Below are positions 12,277-23,704 of a DNA stretch of 64,000 bases, piece by piece; positions within the stretch are counted from its first letter, which is position 1, and the number at the start of each line of letters is the position of its first letter. Made by a program: the position numbers and the translations under genes. Location: contig CAXKWD010000007.1 of assembly GCA_964059195.1 (NCBI GenBank), positions 154,427,269 to 154,491,268 of the forward strand, written 5' to 3'. The DNA comes from Ectobius pallidus (lineage: Eukaryota; Arthropoda; Insecta; Blattodea; Ectobiidae). The notes beneath the pieces were generated by a model that did no database searches, was not told where the DNA came from, and saw only the letters and a program-made list of their open reading frames with translations.

Positions 12277-12971
12277 GGAGGGCTATTTTTTTCAACCTCG
12301 GATTGAGCATAAAATGAAAACCACAGTGAAAATCAAAACTGTTTTATTTGGAACATTTAGATACATCTTCCAGCTACTTCTCCACACAGTCACTGCTCCG
12401 ATTGAGACATTTGTCGTAGCGTGGTCCCAACTTTCCAATACCTTCTTCACAAAAGCTTGCCGCCAGCATATTGAGAAGGGCCTTCACAGTATTTTGAAGT
12501 GTTTTGAAGTTCTTCATTGGTGTGGAAGCGCTGTTCCCCCAGGATGCGTTTTTTCGGGAATTTTTTGTGCATCCATTGTTTGGATTGCTCTTTTGATTAT
12601 GGATTGTCGTAACAAATCCACGTTTCATCCCCTGTCATGATGATTTCAAAAAGTCATCCCCTTGCCAAGTGACTTTTAACTTTTTCGGCAGCTGAAGGAA
12701 GATCTGGGAGGAGGGCTTCCACACCAAAGAAGAACTTCAAAACACTTCAAAATTGCCATGAAGACCCTTCTCAATATGCTGGCTGCAAGCTTGTATGAAG
12801 AGGATATCGGAAAGTTGGTACCATGCTATGACAAATGTCTCAATTGGAGCGGTGACTATGTGGAGAAGTAACTGGAAGGTGTGTCTAAATGTTTCAAATA
12901 AAACAGTTTTGATTTTCACTGTGGTTTTCATTTTATGCCCCATTGGAAGTTGAAAAAAAAAATAGCCCCCA
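12277..12971. mobile_element. Palindromic mariner (C-terminal halves tail to tail)
   Basis: The ends (GGAGGGCTATTTTTTTCAAC and the complementary GTTGAAAAAAAAAATAGCCCCCA) are flanked by TA (12275-12276, 12972-12973). The left arm on the minus strand encodes the mariner C-terminus, EEGIGKLGPRYDKCLN and a terminal CVEK. The right arm on the plus strand encodes the same region, YEEDIGKLVPCYDKCLNWSG and DYVEK followed by a stop. The centre (12500-12740) is unmatched. This complements the mariner at 5824, which kept only N-terminal halves. Confidence 0.88.
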
Positions 12972-13008
12972 TAAATCAGCATTTTATATAGTGCAGGTGT
13001 ATAAATTT

Positions 13009-13436
13009 TAGGACTGAAAGTCGATTAAAATTTCTAATCGAGTTAACGGTATTTTAAACGAAACCAAAGTGTACATATAATATTGTTTTACACGTTTAAT
13101 AACTACTACACTACAGATAATCAGGAGAAATCCTGAAATAATTAATACCATTATTAGTTAACTAGTGAAAAAATATATACAAAACTAACAATTCCAGTTA
13201 CTTTTTCAGCCAAGACTTGAGACACACGAGTTTGTTGACTAAACTACCCTTCAGGTTTCTGAATAACGGGAATTGTTCGGACACAATAGGCTGAATGACA
13301 CATGACGTGGGTCATTTGACCCATTTCTCAAAAAACGTTTTTCAGAATTTGACTAAACCGATCAATCGGAAAATGTAATTGATCAATGATTAAATGTTTA
13401 ATCGGCTCGATGAATCGATTAATCGGTACAGCCCTA
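13009..13436. mobile_element. Small hAT-like MITE
   Basis: Starts TAGGACTG and ends CAGCCCTA, with internal inverted motifs of the CGATTAAT type near both ends. A perfect 8-bp target duplication ATAAATTT (13001-13008, 13437-13444) flanks it. It has no coding capacity. Confidence 0.9.
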
Positions 13437-14359
13437 ATAAATTTCATACAAGACTTGTGTGTTTAAAAGAGATATTATTTAAAAAAAAAAGTGTACGAGC
13501 TTTGCAGCTTTTCCAGCGTCGGTAACCCTAGCACTGAGTATTGACTTGATGGAAGAAGAAGGCCCTGATAAGGCACAGCTTTCTACGCACACACTCGTCA
13601 ACACAACTGTAACAACATATCAGCATTTAATTTATAAATTAATTCAATAAACTTAACATTTTGGTGTAAAAAACTAGTTGGTTTATTTTGTACACGTTTG
13701 TATCAACTTTAATTTACAATTCTCATTACTTTCAACAGATGGAATGTTTTTTTTCAATATCTGAGCATGTCGTCATTATTTCATCTGTAGACTGTTCCAA
13801 ACGAGGCTCTGTTTTTATATAACTAAGAACGTAATTATTATTTGTATAATTCGTTACATTTTTAGTCATGAAATAGTCTGAATAAATCCAACTCGTAAAC
13901 TCTCATGCGATTACCTATGATAAATATGATATATAAATCAACATAGTATGAAACAAAATATTGTACTCTATGAAGCAGAAAAGTATTTCATGTATTTGTT
14001 GCAAAATTTATCTGAACTTTATGTAACATCTCATTTTCTTAATTATGTAAATAACTATTTCGAAATTGTTGTCGGAAATGCTTGAGAACGTGGATGTGTT
14101 GTGTGAGGATAACAGAAACAAGCTGTTGTTTGATTAATGCCTGAAAATTACAGAATGTTACACTACACTACAGCAGTCACATGCACAGGTAACAAAAACA
14201 AAAAATTATTGAGAAGTTTTCAATTTCATATCAAAAAAGAAATCTCCTAGAGTACTCCTTTTGTCCTGGACGGAAATCAAACCTGGATTTAAAGCAAGAC
14301 TTCCTGATAATGAAATTACTTAGCTCCTCAACAGTAAAGTGACGATTGAACTATAAATA
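13437..14359. other. Intergenic sequence, no recognised feature
   Basis: No gene, RNA or repeat could be supported in this AT-rich stretch. Confidence 0.5.
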
Positions 14360-15023
14360 CCATAGTATGCGGACCATAAGACTTACTTTTTTTACTTTGA
14401 AAACAGAGCCTTGAAAGTTGGGTGCGTCAAATGGTCTGAAATACACTAAAAAGAATTAAAATTACGGTAAATATTGCCAGAATACCATAGTTATAAACAA
14501 GGTGTTGTAAACAATAAGATAGTTACACATTTTGGCACAGCCTGTATATCAGTGCACTTTTCAAAATCGTAAATTGAGGGCAGCTGGAAGTCAGGTGTAC
14601 AATGCGAAAAGAAAGGAATGTTGAGTTCTTTTATACGAAAGGAGTTGTCTCCGCCAGGTGGTTTAAATGAAGGCAATGCCCTTTAAACAGCCTTGTCCTG
14701 TTACACTTAGGCCTACTGAATGCTGAATTGAGGGCTAAAGGGTGTAAAAGTATTTTCAGTCTTTCAAGAGAAATCATTTCGGTAGTTAAAATTTACGCAA
14801 TGCTACCTGTACATAAAGATTTTCGTACAACGTAGGTTTTAAGTTAGAAGTGATTTACACTGATTCCATTGTACAAGGTTATAATTTTTTATGCAATGAA
14901 GTATATTATTCCCTTTAAAATTTTTAATTTAGAATCACATTGAATTTCTTTTCCTTTAAATTTCCATCCTAAAAGCAATGTGAGTCTTATGGTCCGGAGG
15001 GTCTTATAGTCTGTAAAATACGG
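14360..15023 (+). mobile_element. TA-flanked MITE, family K, copy 1
   Basis: The inverted ends carry GGACCATAAGACTTAC at left and GTCTTATAGTCTGTAAAATACGG at right, flanked by TA. The same family occurs complete at 49865-50598 (plus) and 57327-57980 (minus), with a fragment near 52541. A conserved internal block looks like a short open frame on the minus strand in copy 1 and on the plus strand in the inverted copy 3. This reflects shared repeat sequence rather than a gene. The TA flanks suggest the Tc1/mariner superfamily, but this is inference. Confidence 0.85.
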
Positions 15024-15842
15024 TAAATAATAATAATTAATAATTAATAATAAAATTCACCAAGCACAACATAAGTCTATCTTGGTTAAGCTCACATACT
15101 CTCTTCAGACAAGTCTGAATTGTGCCATCACAAATTCCTGCAGTCATACAAAATCAACACGTCTTACTTTAGAAAATAATTTAGCTCTATTGGGATCATT
15201 GTAGAAATGTATAACTATGATGCACTTGCACATTATTAATATTAGAGAGGGATGTCCTCTTGAGAACCGATTTCTAGTAAGTAATAAATTATAATGAAGT
15301 AGCGAGTGATCTTAGAGAATCATGTATTAATAACTGCATTGTTATTCATTTCAAATATTTTATGCTTTTCAAGTTTTAATGTGATAATTCTGTGCATGCT
15401 CATTCATCTGAATAAACTGAAAATCCAAACCACTCTCAGTCCCGATTAGTTCAGATAACTGACGTTTCACTATAATGACATAATTCAACAAGTGTGCTTC
15501 AAAGGGATGAAAAAAGAATGACCAAAGAGTGCTTAGGAAATTGAATGAATGATCATAGCGCTACACAAAGAGCGTATGCAGATATTATTAAAATCGAATA
15601 AACTGATGAAACAAAGTGTCAAAAAGCTTTGGTTTAATCAGTGATAGTTGCAATTACGATATGCAAAAAATAATTTATTTTTTTAATCGATTTCCCAGTC
15701 AAGCTCCAGATCTAGTGAATGGAAATTTGCTGTATAAAGATAATAGTAGAAAACACACAGAAAACAATACATAAGTTGATTATTTTACTAAAAAACTACA
15801 AATTACTTCTTCAAAAGAATGTTGAAAAACAAGTAGTTAAAT
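15024..15842. other. AT-rich sequence, no recognised feature
   Basis: No supported gene or repeat boundary. The short frame at 15719-15949 runs into the hAT element that follows and is not a gene. Confidence 0.5.
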
Positions 15843-16400
15843 CAGGAGTTCTCAACCCCTTTTTTAATCACTGTACCCTTTTCTTTACCAAGAGTAATTC
15901 CTCATACCCCTTAAATAGTAAATTCAGTTATTTTCAAAAAATTCCTTAGGGTAGCCTATGTCAGATAATATGGTTTAACCTCTGAAATTGTATTATTCAA
16001 GTTTTTTCAATAAAAACGAGAATTTTTCAATGTCATATCACAGGACACTTTGATTAATTGTTCCTTCTGGGAATAAGTCAGGTTGCTACAAGTTACCTTA
16101 GCATCAAAAGAGAAGGAGTCATGGATCCGATCCATTTTTCTGTCTCTAGGTGGAAAATATTTCCTTATGCGGGTCTTCAACAAATTCAGGTGCAGGCCAT
16201 TTTGAATTTTAAGGTCAGTAAAATCAAAGATGTTCTTTTCATTTTCCTTCAAAAAGGAATTTAAACTTTCAAATGGCTCACAGATGATGTTTTCTACTTC
16301 TTTTTCCCAAAGGGTAATTTTTTAAAGCATTGAAATAGTCCATTTGTCAACCGCGTACCCCCTAAAGATTTTAATGAGTACCAAAGGTTGAGAACCCCTG
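15843..16400 (-). mobile_element. hAT transposon relic
   Basis: The ends are CAGGAGTTCTCAACC and GGTTGAGAACCCCTG. The flanking 8-bp target duplication matches at 7 of 8 positions (AGTTAAAT 15835-15842, AGTTAAGT 16401-16408). The minus strand carries a transposase fragment. Confidence 0.9.
16007..16252 (-). pseudogene. hAT (ZBED/FAM200-like) transposase fragment
   Basis: An 81-codon open stretch with F-T-D-L-K-I-Q-N-G, then R-K-Y-F-P-P-R-D and a later SQKEQLIKVSCDMTLK block. The order and spacing recall the segment before the dimerisation domain of ZBED5/FAM200-type hAT transposases. Both ends of the gene are missing. Confidence 0.6.
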
Positions 16401-16773
16401 AGTTAAGTGATTGAGTTAACGCTCCAACAATACTTTTAGTTAAATATTTAATTATTACTGAGTCTCCAACAGAAGCCATTTCGACTTTTAAAGGTTAGTA
16501 TACGAGTTAGTAGAAAGTTATTTTAATCTTTTGAGATCTACATTTAATTTGTTAATGGTCAGTGTCTTTTGCTACTTTTTTACTATATTGCCAATAAATT
16601 TACCACAAAATTGGATTATTTATGATTTTAGATAATCCATGCAATCCCTCCTTTCCATTAACACATATAACAGGGAATATACTGTATTACCAAGCTGTCT
16701 GAAGCAAGGAGAAAAATTATTTATTATGGGTCTGTAAAATCCACCTTGAAGATACTTTGTTTTAAAGCCATAC

Positions 16774-16876
16774 CTGAGTGTTCTTCTGGTTTCTGGTTCG
16801 CTATGTCGGCTGTTTGGCACTTGAGCAGTCTTGGGATCAGCATGTGAAGCTGACTGGTCGTTGTTACTCTCGCCCA
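16774..16876 (-). CDS. Candidate alternative 3' coding exon of the BOD1L-like gene
   Basis: A 103-bp block bounded by a good acceptor (pyrimidine-rich tract, then CCAG just above 16876) and a good donor (ACACTCAG|GTATGG, GT at 16773-16772). Read with one base donated from upstream, it starts V-G-E-S-N-N-D-Q-S-A-S-H and ends R-R-T-L-R with no stop. The giant exon ends in a stop 121 bp upstream, so this block cannot simply follow it unless an internal donor in that exon is used. Its entry phase equals that of the giant exon, so exon 3 could splice straight to it and make a short protein. There is no homology support, and it could be an unused splice-site pair. Confidence 0.4.
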
Positions 16877-16996
16877 CTGGAATTCCAATCAGATAAACAT
16901 AAAGAAAAAAACTCACTTCGATTATAAAGAACAACTCGCTTAGATCAGAAAGTCGAGGTAGACATGGAATAAGTCAGGATTCAGGATAGGGCAATG

Positions 16997-19900
16997 TCAG
17001 AAACTAATGGAGAAGGTTTTCCTTAGAACTCTGGCTCCATACTTGCCTTTATCTTGAAGAGCCTTCTTAGCTTCTCCAGACGAAGCCGACACGTCACTCT
17101 CAGGACTGAGAGGCATCACGAAGTCGGACGTGGGCGTTGCCGTCCTGTTACCTCCCACTTCATTGTTCGATTGCTCAGTCACAACTTTAGGTGGCGGTCG
17201 ACTCAGACCAACACGTCTGCTGCGTCCAAGATTTGAGCTCTTGGGACCAGAAGAGTGCTTTTCACTGCTCTCAACTTTGTCATCAGTTTTCCGAGTGTTT
17301 ATTATAAGTTTAGGGAGGATGGAGGACTTATCCACTTGTCGCCTAAATCCACTTTCTACCATCAGATCTTGTAGGGATGGAAGAATCAGTTCCTGATTTA
17401 ACATCATTCCATCCCCATCTCCACATCCCCTCTCATCTTCAGAACTTCCTCCCTTGTCTACGTTATTGTTATACTGTATAACATCGTAACCATCTCCAAC
17501 AGTTTCTGACACTAATTCCCTATTAGAAATGTATTCCTCATCATTGTCTTTAGCTTCCGAAACAGATGCCTTAAAAGCATTTAAGCTGGACGTTACAGCC
17601 AACTTACTTATACCCAGATAATCACTTGTTTTATCAAGATTCTGATTCATACCTCCGTCTTCTGAGACTTCATGAGCTCCATCACAGCTGATGTCCTCAT
17701 CAGTCAGCGAGGCAGCAAATTCTTTACTAGAATAGCGAGTGTTCGGTTTGCGAGCCCTGCGTTGCCTCTCAACAGGATGGACATCTGAAGATGACGTAAC
17801 TTCTTTCTTTGGCTTCTTTCTTGAGAACAGTCTAATACGTGGGTCAGGAACAGCAACTGTTTCATTGGTAGGGTGTTCTGTTTTGTCTGCATCACTCTTA
17901 TTGCTAATTGAGCTAGCTCCTGAGGAAGAACGTCTCCTCTTTGATCCTATATCCTTGGACAAACCACAAGACTTATCTGAACGGTCACTGAGTGCTGAAC
18001 TTGGTCTGGAATTTACGCTAATTCTCACAACAGTATCACCAATAATATTGAAGTCTACCATTGAGCCCTCATCTGAATCATCATTCCAAGAAACCTCAAT
18101 ACCAGTATCAGTCTTGTGTAATCTCGCTCCTAATTCATTTGCTACAAGGTTGTGCAAGGGAAAACTAGACAAACGTATTGGCCCGTCCTCTTCACCAATG
18201 TCTGATTCAACATCTGAAGGAGTTGAAATATCAGACAGGGTTTCACTCTGCCCCAGTTTCTTCACATAAGCCAAGTACTGTGTCTCCGACTGGGAGAGTG
18301 CGAACTGATGGATGATTTCTCCTGGGAAATATTTCAGTTCTGTAATATCATCTCCGTCATTTTCAGTTTCAGGTACATGTTTATCTTCTAGAGAAGTATT
18401 TACTTCCTTACGCAAAGAAGTTTCTACATCACCAATCTTCTTACGTTTTGCTACAGCAGGTTCACCTTCCTTCTTTTCTGGGTCAGTATGTTCTTCCGAT
18501 TTCTTTGCTGTTTGCAGTTTATGCAATTCTTTTTCATGTTCACCTTCTTTCTTTTCTGGGTCAGTACGTTTTTCCTCTTTCTTTGTTGTTTGCAGTTTAT
18601 GCAATTCTTTCTGACATTCACCTTCTTTCTTTTCTGGGTCAATATGCTCTTCCCCTTTCTTTGTTGTTTGCAGTTTAGGCAATTCTTTCTGACATTCACC
18701 TTCTTTCTTTTCTGGGTCAGTATGTTCTTCCTCTTTCTTTGCTGTTTGTAGTTTATGCAATTCTTTCTGACATTCACCTTCTTTCTTTTCTGTTTTAGTA
18801 TGTTCTTCCTCTTTCTTTGCTATTTGCATTTTATGAAATTCCTTCTTACGTTTTCTTTCTTCCTTTGCTATAGATTTTCTCATCAAAATAATCCTTTTGA
18901 CTTCAAAAATATTGTCAGCAATCTTTGGTTTCTTTATTTTATTTTGAGGGTATTCCACTAAACCATCATTATTTTCATAATTTTCATTATTTGATTCTTC
19001 ATCTTCAGACTCCCGAGACAGTGGACGTTTCTTGAAAGGCAATGAGGAAGGAGGAGAAGTAGACTTTGAGAGAGGTGGAAGCTGATCCTTGCTGGAGCAC
19101 TCAACAGCCTGAGACGAATCACTCGTGCCACCACTCTCGGACTTGCTGGTGGTACTACCACTGCCACTCTTTTCACGATCAGTCTGTGATGGCTGAGACT
19201 CATTGCCATTTGTGCGAGATGTAGTACTGCCTACAGTACGATCTTGAGCAGTGCCATTACTGTCTCTATCAGCGGAACGTCTATCTTCAGGATGTTTGTC
19301 TCTATGAATTCTATGATCATCTGCCGTGCTCTTCTCTTTACTGTCCTTGCTTTTCTTCTTGTGCTCTGTGCTTCTAGATGAACGGTTATCACTCTTTTTG
19401 GCATCAGCTTTCTCCGAGCTTCTACTGCCTCGATCCTCATGCCTGGTTTTCTCTTTACTTTTCTTATCATCATCTTTTCCTTTATCTTTCGTGTCATGTT
19501 TTGCCCTGTCTTTAGAATCTTTGCTGCTGGACCTGCTACTGTTTTTATTCTTCTCATCAGGGCGTGAAGATCTTTCTTTGTCCGATTTCTCCCTGCTCTC
19601 AGATTTTGTTCTTTCTTTGTTGCCTTCCTCATGTTTTAATTTCCCTCTTTCATCAGGTTTTTGCTTCTCTTTTTCTTTCTTGTCATCAAGCTTGGGTTTC
19701 TTGGAATCTTTCTCACTTTCATCTCTTTTACTTTTCTCTTTCTCCACTCGTTTTTCTTTTTCATCCTGTTTCTTTTCTTCCTTAGACTTATCTTTCACAG
19801 AATCTTTCTCTTCGTGTTTAATTTTATCTTTGCTCTCATGTTTACTCGATCTCTCTGTTCTGTTTCGACTGTCTCCCCGACTATCCTTCCTGTGCCTGTC

Positions 19901-21627
19901 CTTGTCCTTGTCCTTCTCACTTCTCTTTCGATCATTCTCTAATATGTGACTTACACTATCGCTCTTTTTCAAGTCCTTGCTCTCACTGCCAAGTCTTTTC
20001 TTTTCATCTTTCCTGTCTTTTGATCTGTCACTATTATCCCTATGTTTGTCATACTTCTTTTCATGTTTTCCATCAGCTTTCTTCTCTGACTTTGAGTCAT
20101 ATTTCTTGTCTGATTTTTCTTCGACCTTTTCTGTCTTGGATTCAGATTTCTTGTCTGATTTTTCACCTTTTTCATTTGTCTTTTTATCATCAAGTTTCTT
20201 CTCACTTGTTCTTTTCTCATCAGTTTTCCTTGCAGACCTATCATCTGACTTCCTTGATTTATCATCATATTTTTTTTCACTGCTTCTATCAGATTTTCTA
20301 TCAACTTTCCTATCATTTCTTTCATCAATCTTTCTGATTTCCTCTGATCTTTTTTCTACTTTATCATCCAATTTTCTGGGTTCCTCAGATTTTCTTTCTG
20401 TCTTTTCATCTACTCTTCTGATTTCTTCAGATTTATTTTCTGGTTGTTCGTCTGCTTTCTTAATTTCCTCCAAGTTTTCTTCTGTTTTTTCATCTACTTT
20501 CTTGAATTCCTCAGAACACTTATCCATTCTCTCATCTATCTGTTTGGTATCATCTAGTTTCTTTTCTGTTTCTTCTTCCATTTTAATACAGTCATTTGTT
20601 TTCATTTCAATTGTTTCATCAGGCTTTCTTTTAGCTTTGTCTTCTGTTTTAGCATCACTTTGTTCTACTTCAGTTTTCTTTTCAGAAATTTTATCAATAT
20701 TAATGTCTGTTTTCTTCTCTTCTTCCTCAAACGGATTTCTTGCATCATTCATTTCATCCTTTGTACTGATAATTTCACTGCGTTTGCTATTGACTGCATC
20801 ATGTTCTTCAACTGGTGTCTTTCCATCAACACTTTCACTGTACGTATTAAAAACAATTCTACTCTCTGATTCTTCAGCTAAATCTTCTTGTTTTGTATCT
20901 CTAATTTCAGGTTTATCATCAGTCGCAATTTTCCCAAAACTAGTAACAATCTGGTCGAGTCGTCCAGTTTCATTCGTGTTTTCCTTGTCTTTCTCAAATT
21001 TCAAGTCACAGGAGTCAGCCAACGAGTTCTCCTGAGTGAAAATCTGGAGTCTGTTAGAGCTACAGTTAGATTCCTCTGAAAAAGTGCCTCCCATATCATA
21101 GTTATATTCCACTCCTCTCTTCGTTGCATCGGACATCTGAGTGTCAGTACAAAAATTACGAAAAGATGTCCTCGAATGTTGACTTTCTTCGTTTATTTCA
21201 TTCTTACGATCCAGATCGCCCAAAGATGCAATAGAGAGTCGGCTGCCTGATGATACTTTGGAAAGCTGGCTGTCGTTATTTGACACTTCTACTGTTGGTT
21301 TTGTAATGGAAGAGTTCTCGATTACATCACGAGAATGATGGCTACCATGACTTGTTAATTCTGATATCCCTGACAGATGACTATCCAAGGAGCTCTCATC
21401 CATACGTGAATTAACTTCCTCGATAGGCTCGAATGGTGGTGAGGAATCTTCTTCTTCTTTCTCATCAGCTGGGTCAAGCTCGCCCTCTTCCATGGATTCT
21501 TGGTCATCTTTGTCCTTGAGGGTGTCACTCTCTGGTGACACTGGTTCCAATTCTTTTGGTAGTAAATCTGCTAGGGATGGCAGCTTCTTCTTTGCAAGGT
21601 TCTCTGCAGTTAATGGAGCAACGTACA
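16997..21627 (-). CDS. BOD1L-like protein, giant last exon
   Basis: This 4.6-kb exon gives 1542 residues plus TGA, following the SHG1-domain exons in phase (acceptor GCAG just above 21627). Family knowledge: BOD1 family proteins act in chromosome biorientation, and BOD1L binds SET1-type methyltransferases and protects replication forks. What is seen: the exon opens with V-A-P-L-T-A-E-N-L and LPSLADLLPKELEPVSPESD, then an acidic S-M-E-E-G-E-L-D block. About 700 residues of extreme Lys/Glu/Asp/Ser composition follow, with a 14-residue repeat (20303-20512) and a 26-residue repeat (18455-18846). A less biased region follows (about 18000-18350, near SETQYLAYVKKLGQSETLSD). The tail has basic, possibly nuclear-localising KRRR and RRARKPNTRY stretches and ends G-K-Y-G-A-R-V-L-R-K-T-F. 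The frame is unbroken. The charged part is probably disordered or helical. The opposite strand shows long false frames here. Gene-level confidence is high and tail function is inferred. Confidence 0.88.
18455..18846 (-). repeat. In-frame 78-bp tandem repeat in the BOD1L-like exon
   Basis: Five to six diverged copies of a 26-residue unit, KKEGECQKELHKLQTAKKEE then E-H-T-D-P-E, lie head to tail. The unit is 78 bp, so copy-number change keeps the frame. The content predicts long charged helices. Confidence 0.9.
20303..20512 (-). repeat. In-frame 42-bp tandem repeat in the BOD1L-like exon
   Basis: Five consecutive 14-residue units: EEFKKVDEKTEENL, EEIKKADEQPENKS, EEIRRVDEKTERKS, EEPRKLDDKVEKRS and EEIRKIDERNDRKV. 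Fourteen residues equal two heptads, which suits a charged single helix or coiled coil. The coding span is exactly five times 42 bp. Confidence 0.9.
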
Positions 21628-23296
21628 CTGCAAAATTGAACACTCAATAAGTATCAATACAGAACACTTGATTCAGATAAATAAGTACAAATTTTTATAT
21701 CAAATATTCTCAAACTTTTTAAAGATTCTGCCCCTTGCTCATAAATTAGGATATGGATTTTAATAATTTGACTTTTTTAATTTTTTTTTTTAACTAAAGT
21801 GATGCTCTATTGAAAATAATCACCACCCATGTAATCAGGAATGAAAGTAAACAAATTTTACAGGTCTATTTTTATAGTTTTCTCCAAAATAGGGCATAGT
21901 TTTCATATTTTAGGCACCATTTTTGGGGCATTTTATAGGAATAACGAAGGATTTTGTCATTCTAGTTCCTTTGAATGCATCATTCACAAAATAATGAAAA
22001 AATTCAATTTTAAGAATTTTGGAAATATTGTAATTTAAGGTTATTGGATTATTTTGAATCTTCTCCCCCTATAAATACTGTTTGAACTTAGACTGGTGCA
22101 ACAGTAAGTTGTCATATCTATTGTTGAATGGTGAAAGAAATGAGGGTATCTGTATTTCAGATTTTCATAAGCCATGTGTCATTTTTAAGCCATTTTTAAT
22201 ATCATAATGTCATCTTTTTCAGGTAATTTTGAGAGTATATTTAGGTCATTAAAATACAGTCTCTACTCATAAGCAGGAACATGCAAAATGTGATTATTAT
22301 TTGGTCAAAAGCGGTGTTATTTTTTCCTAAAAGTAGTGTTATTTTATCCCAAAGTAGTTTTTCCGCCAAATATAATGTTTTTTTTTTCCAAAATCAGTGT
22401 TATTTTTAATGCAATTTTATTAATTGTTGAATTAAAGAATGATTTTGAATAAATATTTTGGTGTATTCTTATTAACACTTTCCACACCGTGCCCGTACGT
22501 GATACGTTCCGCATTTTACTCCCGCGTGAACCAAGACCGTATCCCTTACGTTGCACGCGATCCCGTGCTTAGCAATGGGAAAATACTGGTGTAATACAGG
22601 ATTTGAACAGATAAACACAAAGCTTAGTTTATGAACTTCCCAACAGAGTGTGCTTCATACACTTATCGATTCTTGTATCAATTTATATCGACTTTTTTTA
22701 TCGAATTTATATCGGCCTACTGCGATTACCAAAACATCAACAAGAAGCTAGGTTAGAATTCGTGAAGATGTCCAAGAATATCACAAACGTGTTAATTACT
22801 AGACAATATGCAACCAAAATGTTGTCAGAATTCTATATTATGTATTGTTTCAATAATTTTAGTTAATACTTTTGCAATAAATATGTTTTTAACCCTCCAA
22901 ACCTTGAAAAATTATTTCCGAAAAAAGTAAATCCTCAAAAGAGCCTCCCATTTATTTGCCTGTGATATATTTATATGAGAGTGAATACAATAAAGAATAT
23001 TATTTCTAGAAAGAGGAAGTTTCAATCTTCATGGGTAAGTAATTCATTATTTTGTAATACATATTGTATGTTTTTAAAAAAATCACAAAATCGAAAGAAA
23101 ACGCCCGGTTCACAGGATGAAAATGCTGAAAGATGGCGTGGTGCGGAAAGTGTTAAAATACATACACATAAATACAAAGAAGCCAATTAGAATGTTTACC
23201 CACATCAACACATGTTTATATCAGTCATATACACAATGTAATACATAAAACAAAGGAGGAAAACAGTACAAAACTTGGCACAAGACTGATACATAA
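21628..23296. other. BOD1L-like intron 3, distal part, no feature recognised
   Basis: This stretch lies inside the intron between exon 3 (27752) and the giant exon. Short open frames at 21841, 22344, 22648 and 22975 have no recognisable domain. No repeat boundary was resolved. Confidence 0.5.
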
Positions 23297-23704
23297 GGGT
23301 AAATCTCCAAAAAAGGGCAGATTTCAATGTTAGAATTTTTTTTTAAATATTTTTTTTTTTTTTGGACCACATAATTTTTTTTATGTAATATTTCTTTCTT
23401 CAGAGTACTACCACGGTATAAGTATTAATACAGTACAGAAACTCAGCCCGTTTTTCTGCCAGCCGAGCGTGCGTGCGCATTTACTAGCGATCGTAGCGGC
23501 CATTATGTAAGACTACAGAAACTACTCCGGGAAGTATGTAAATAAATAGGAGTGTTGTATTTATCAGAACACGCTATATTCGAAAGGACCTTATTATTCT
23601 GCTGTAAATTTCAGTAATAATAAAAGACAAAATCCTGAATTGCATTTCTTCACTTTCTTGAAACATCCAGAAAGGTAAGAACGAAAATAAGTAATATTTA
23701 TTGT

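Noticed and set aside
14491..14676. 61-codon frame, with a matching frame at 57676-57858
   Set aside because: The similarity comes from copies of one MITE family (K). The frame is broken in the third copy at 49865-50598.
18455..18846. Regular ~78-bp repeats as a CRISPR-like array
   Set aside because: The units are coding, adjoin without spacers and lie in a eukaryotic gene. The other tandem arrays (23911, 39173, 58868) also have no unique spacers.
19977..21035. 352-codon open frame on the plus strand, Ser/Phe-rich
   Set aside because: It is the mirror of the Lys/Glu-rich coding strand of the BOD1L-like exon. Such composition removes stops from the opposite strand, and its S/F/L content is what the complement predicts.
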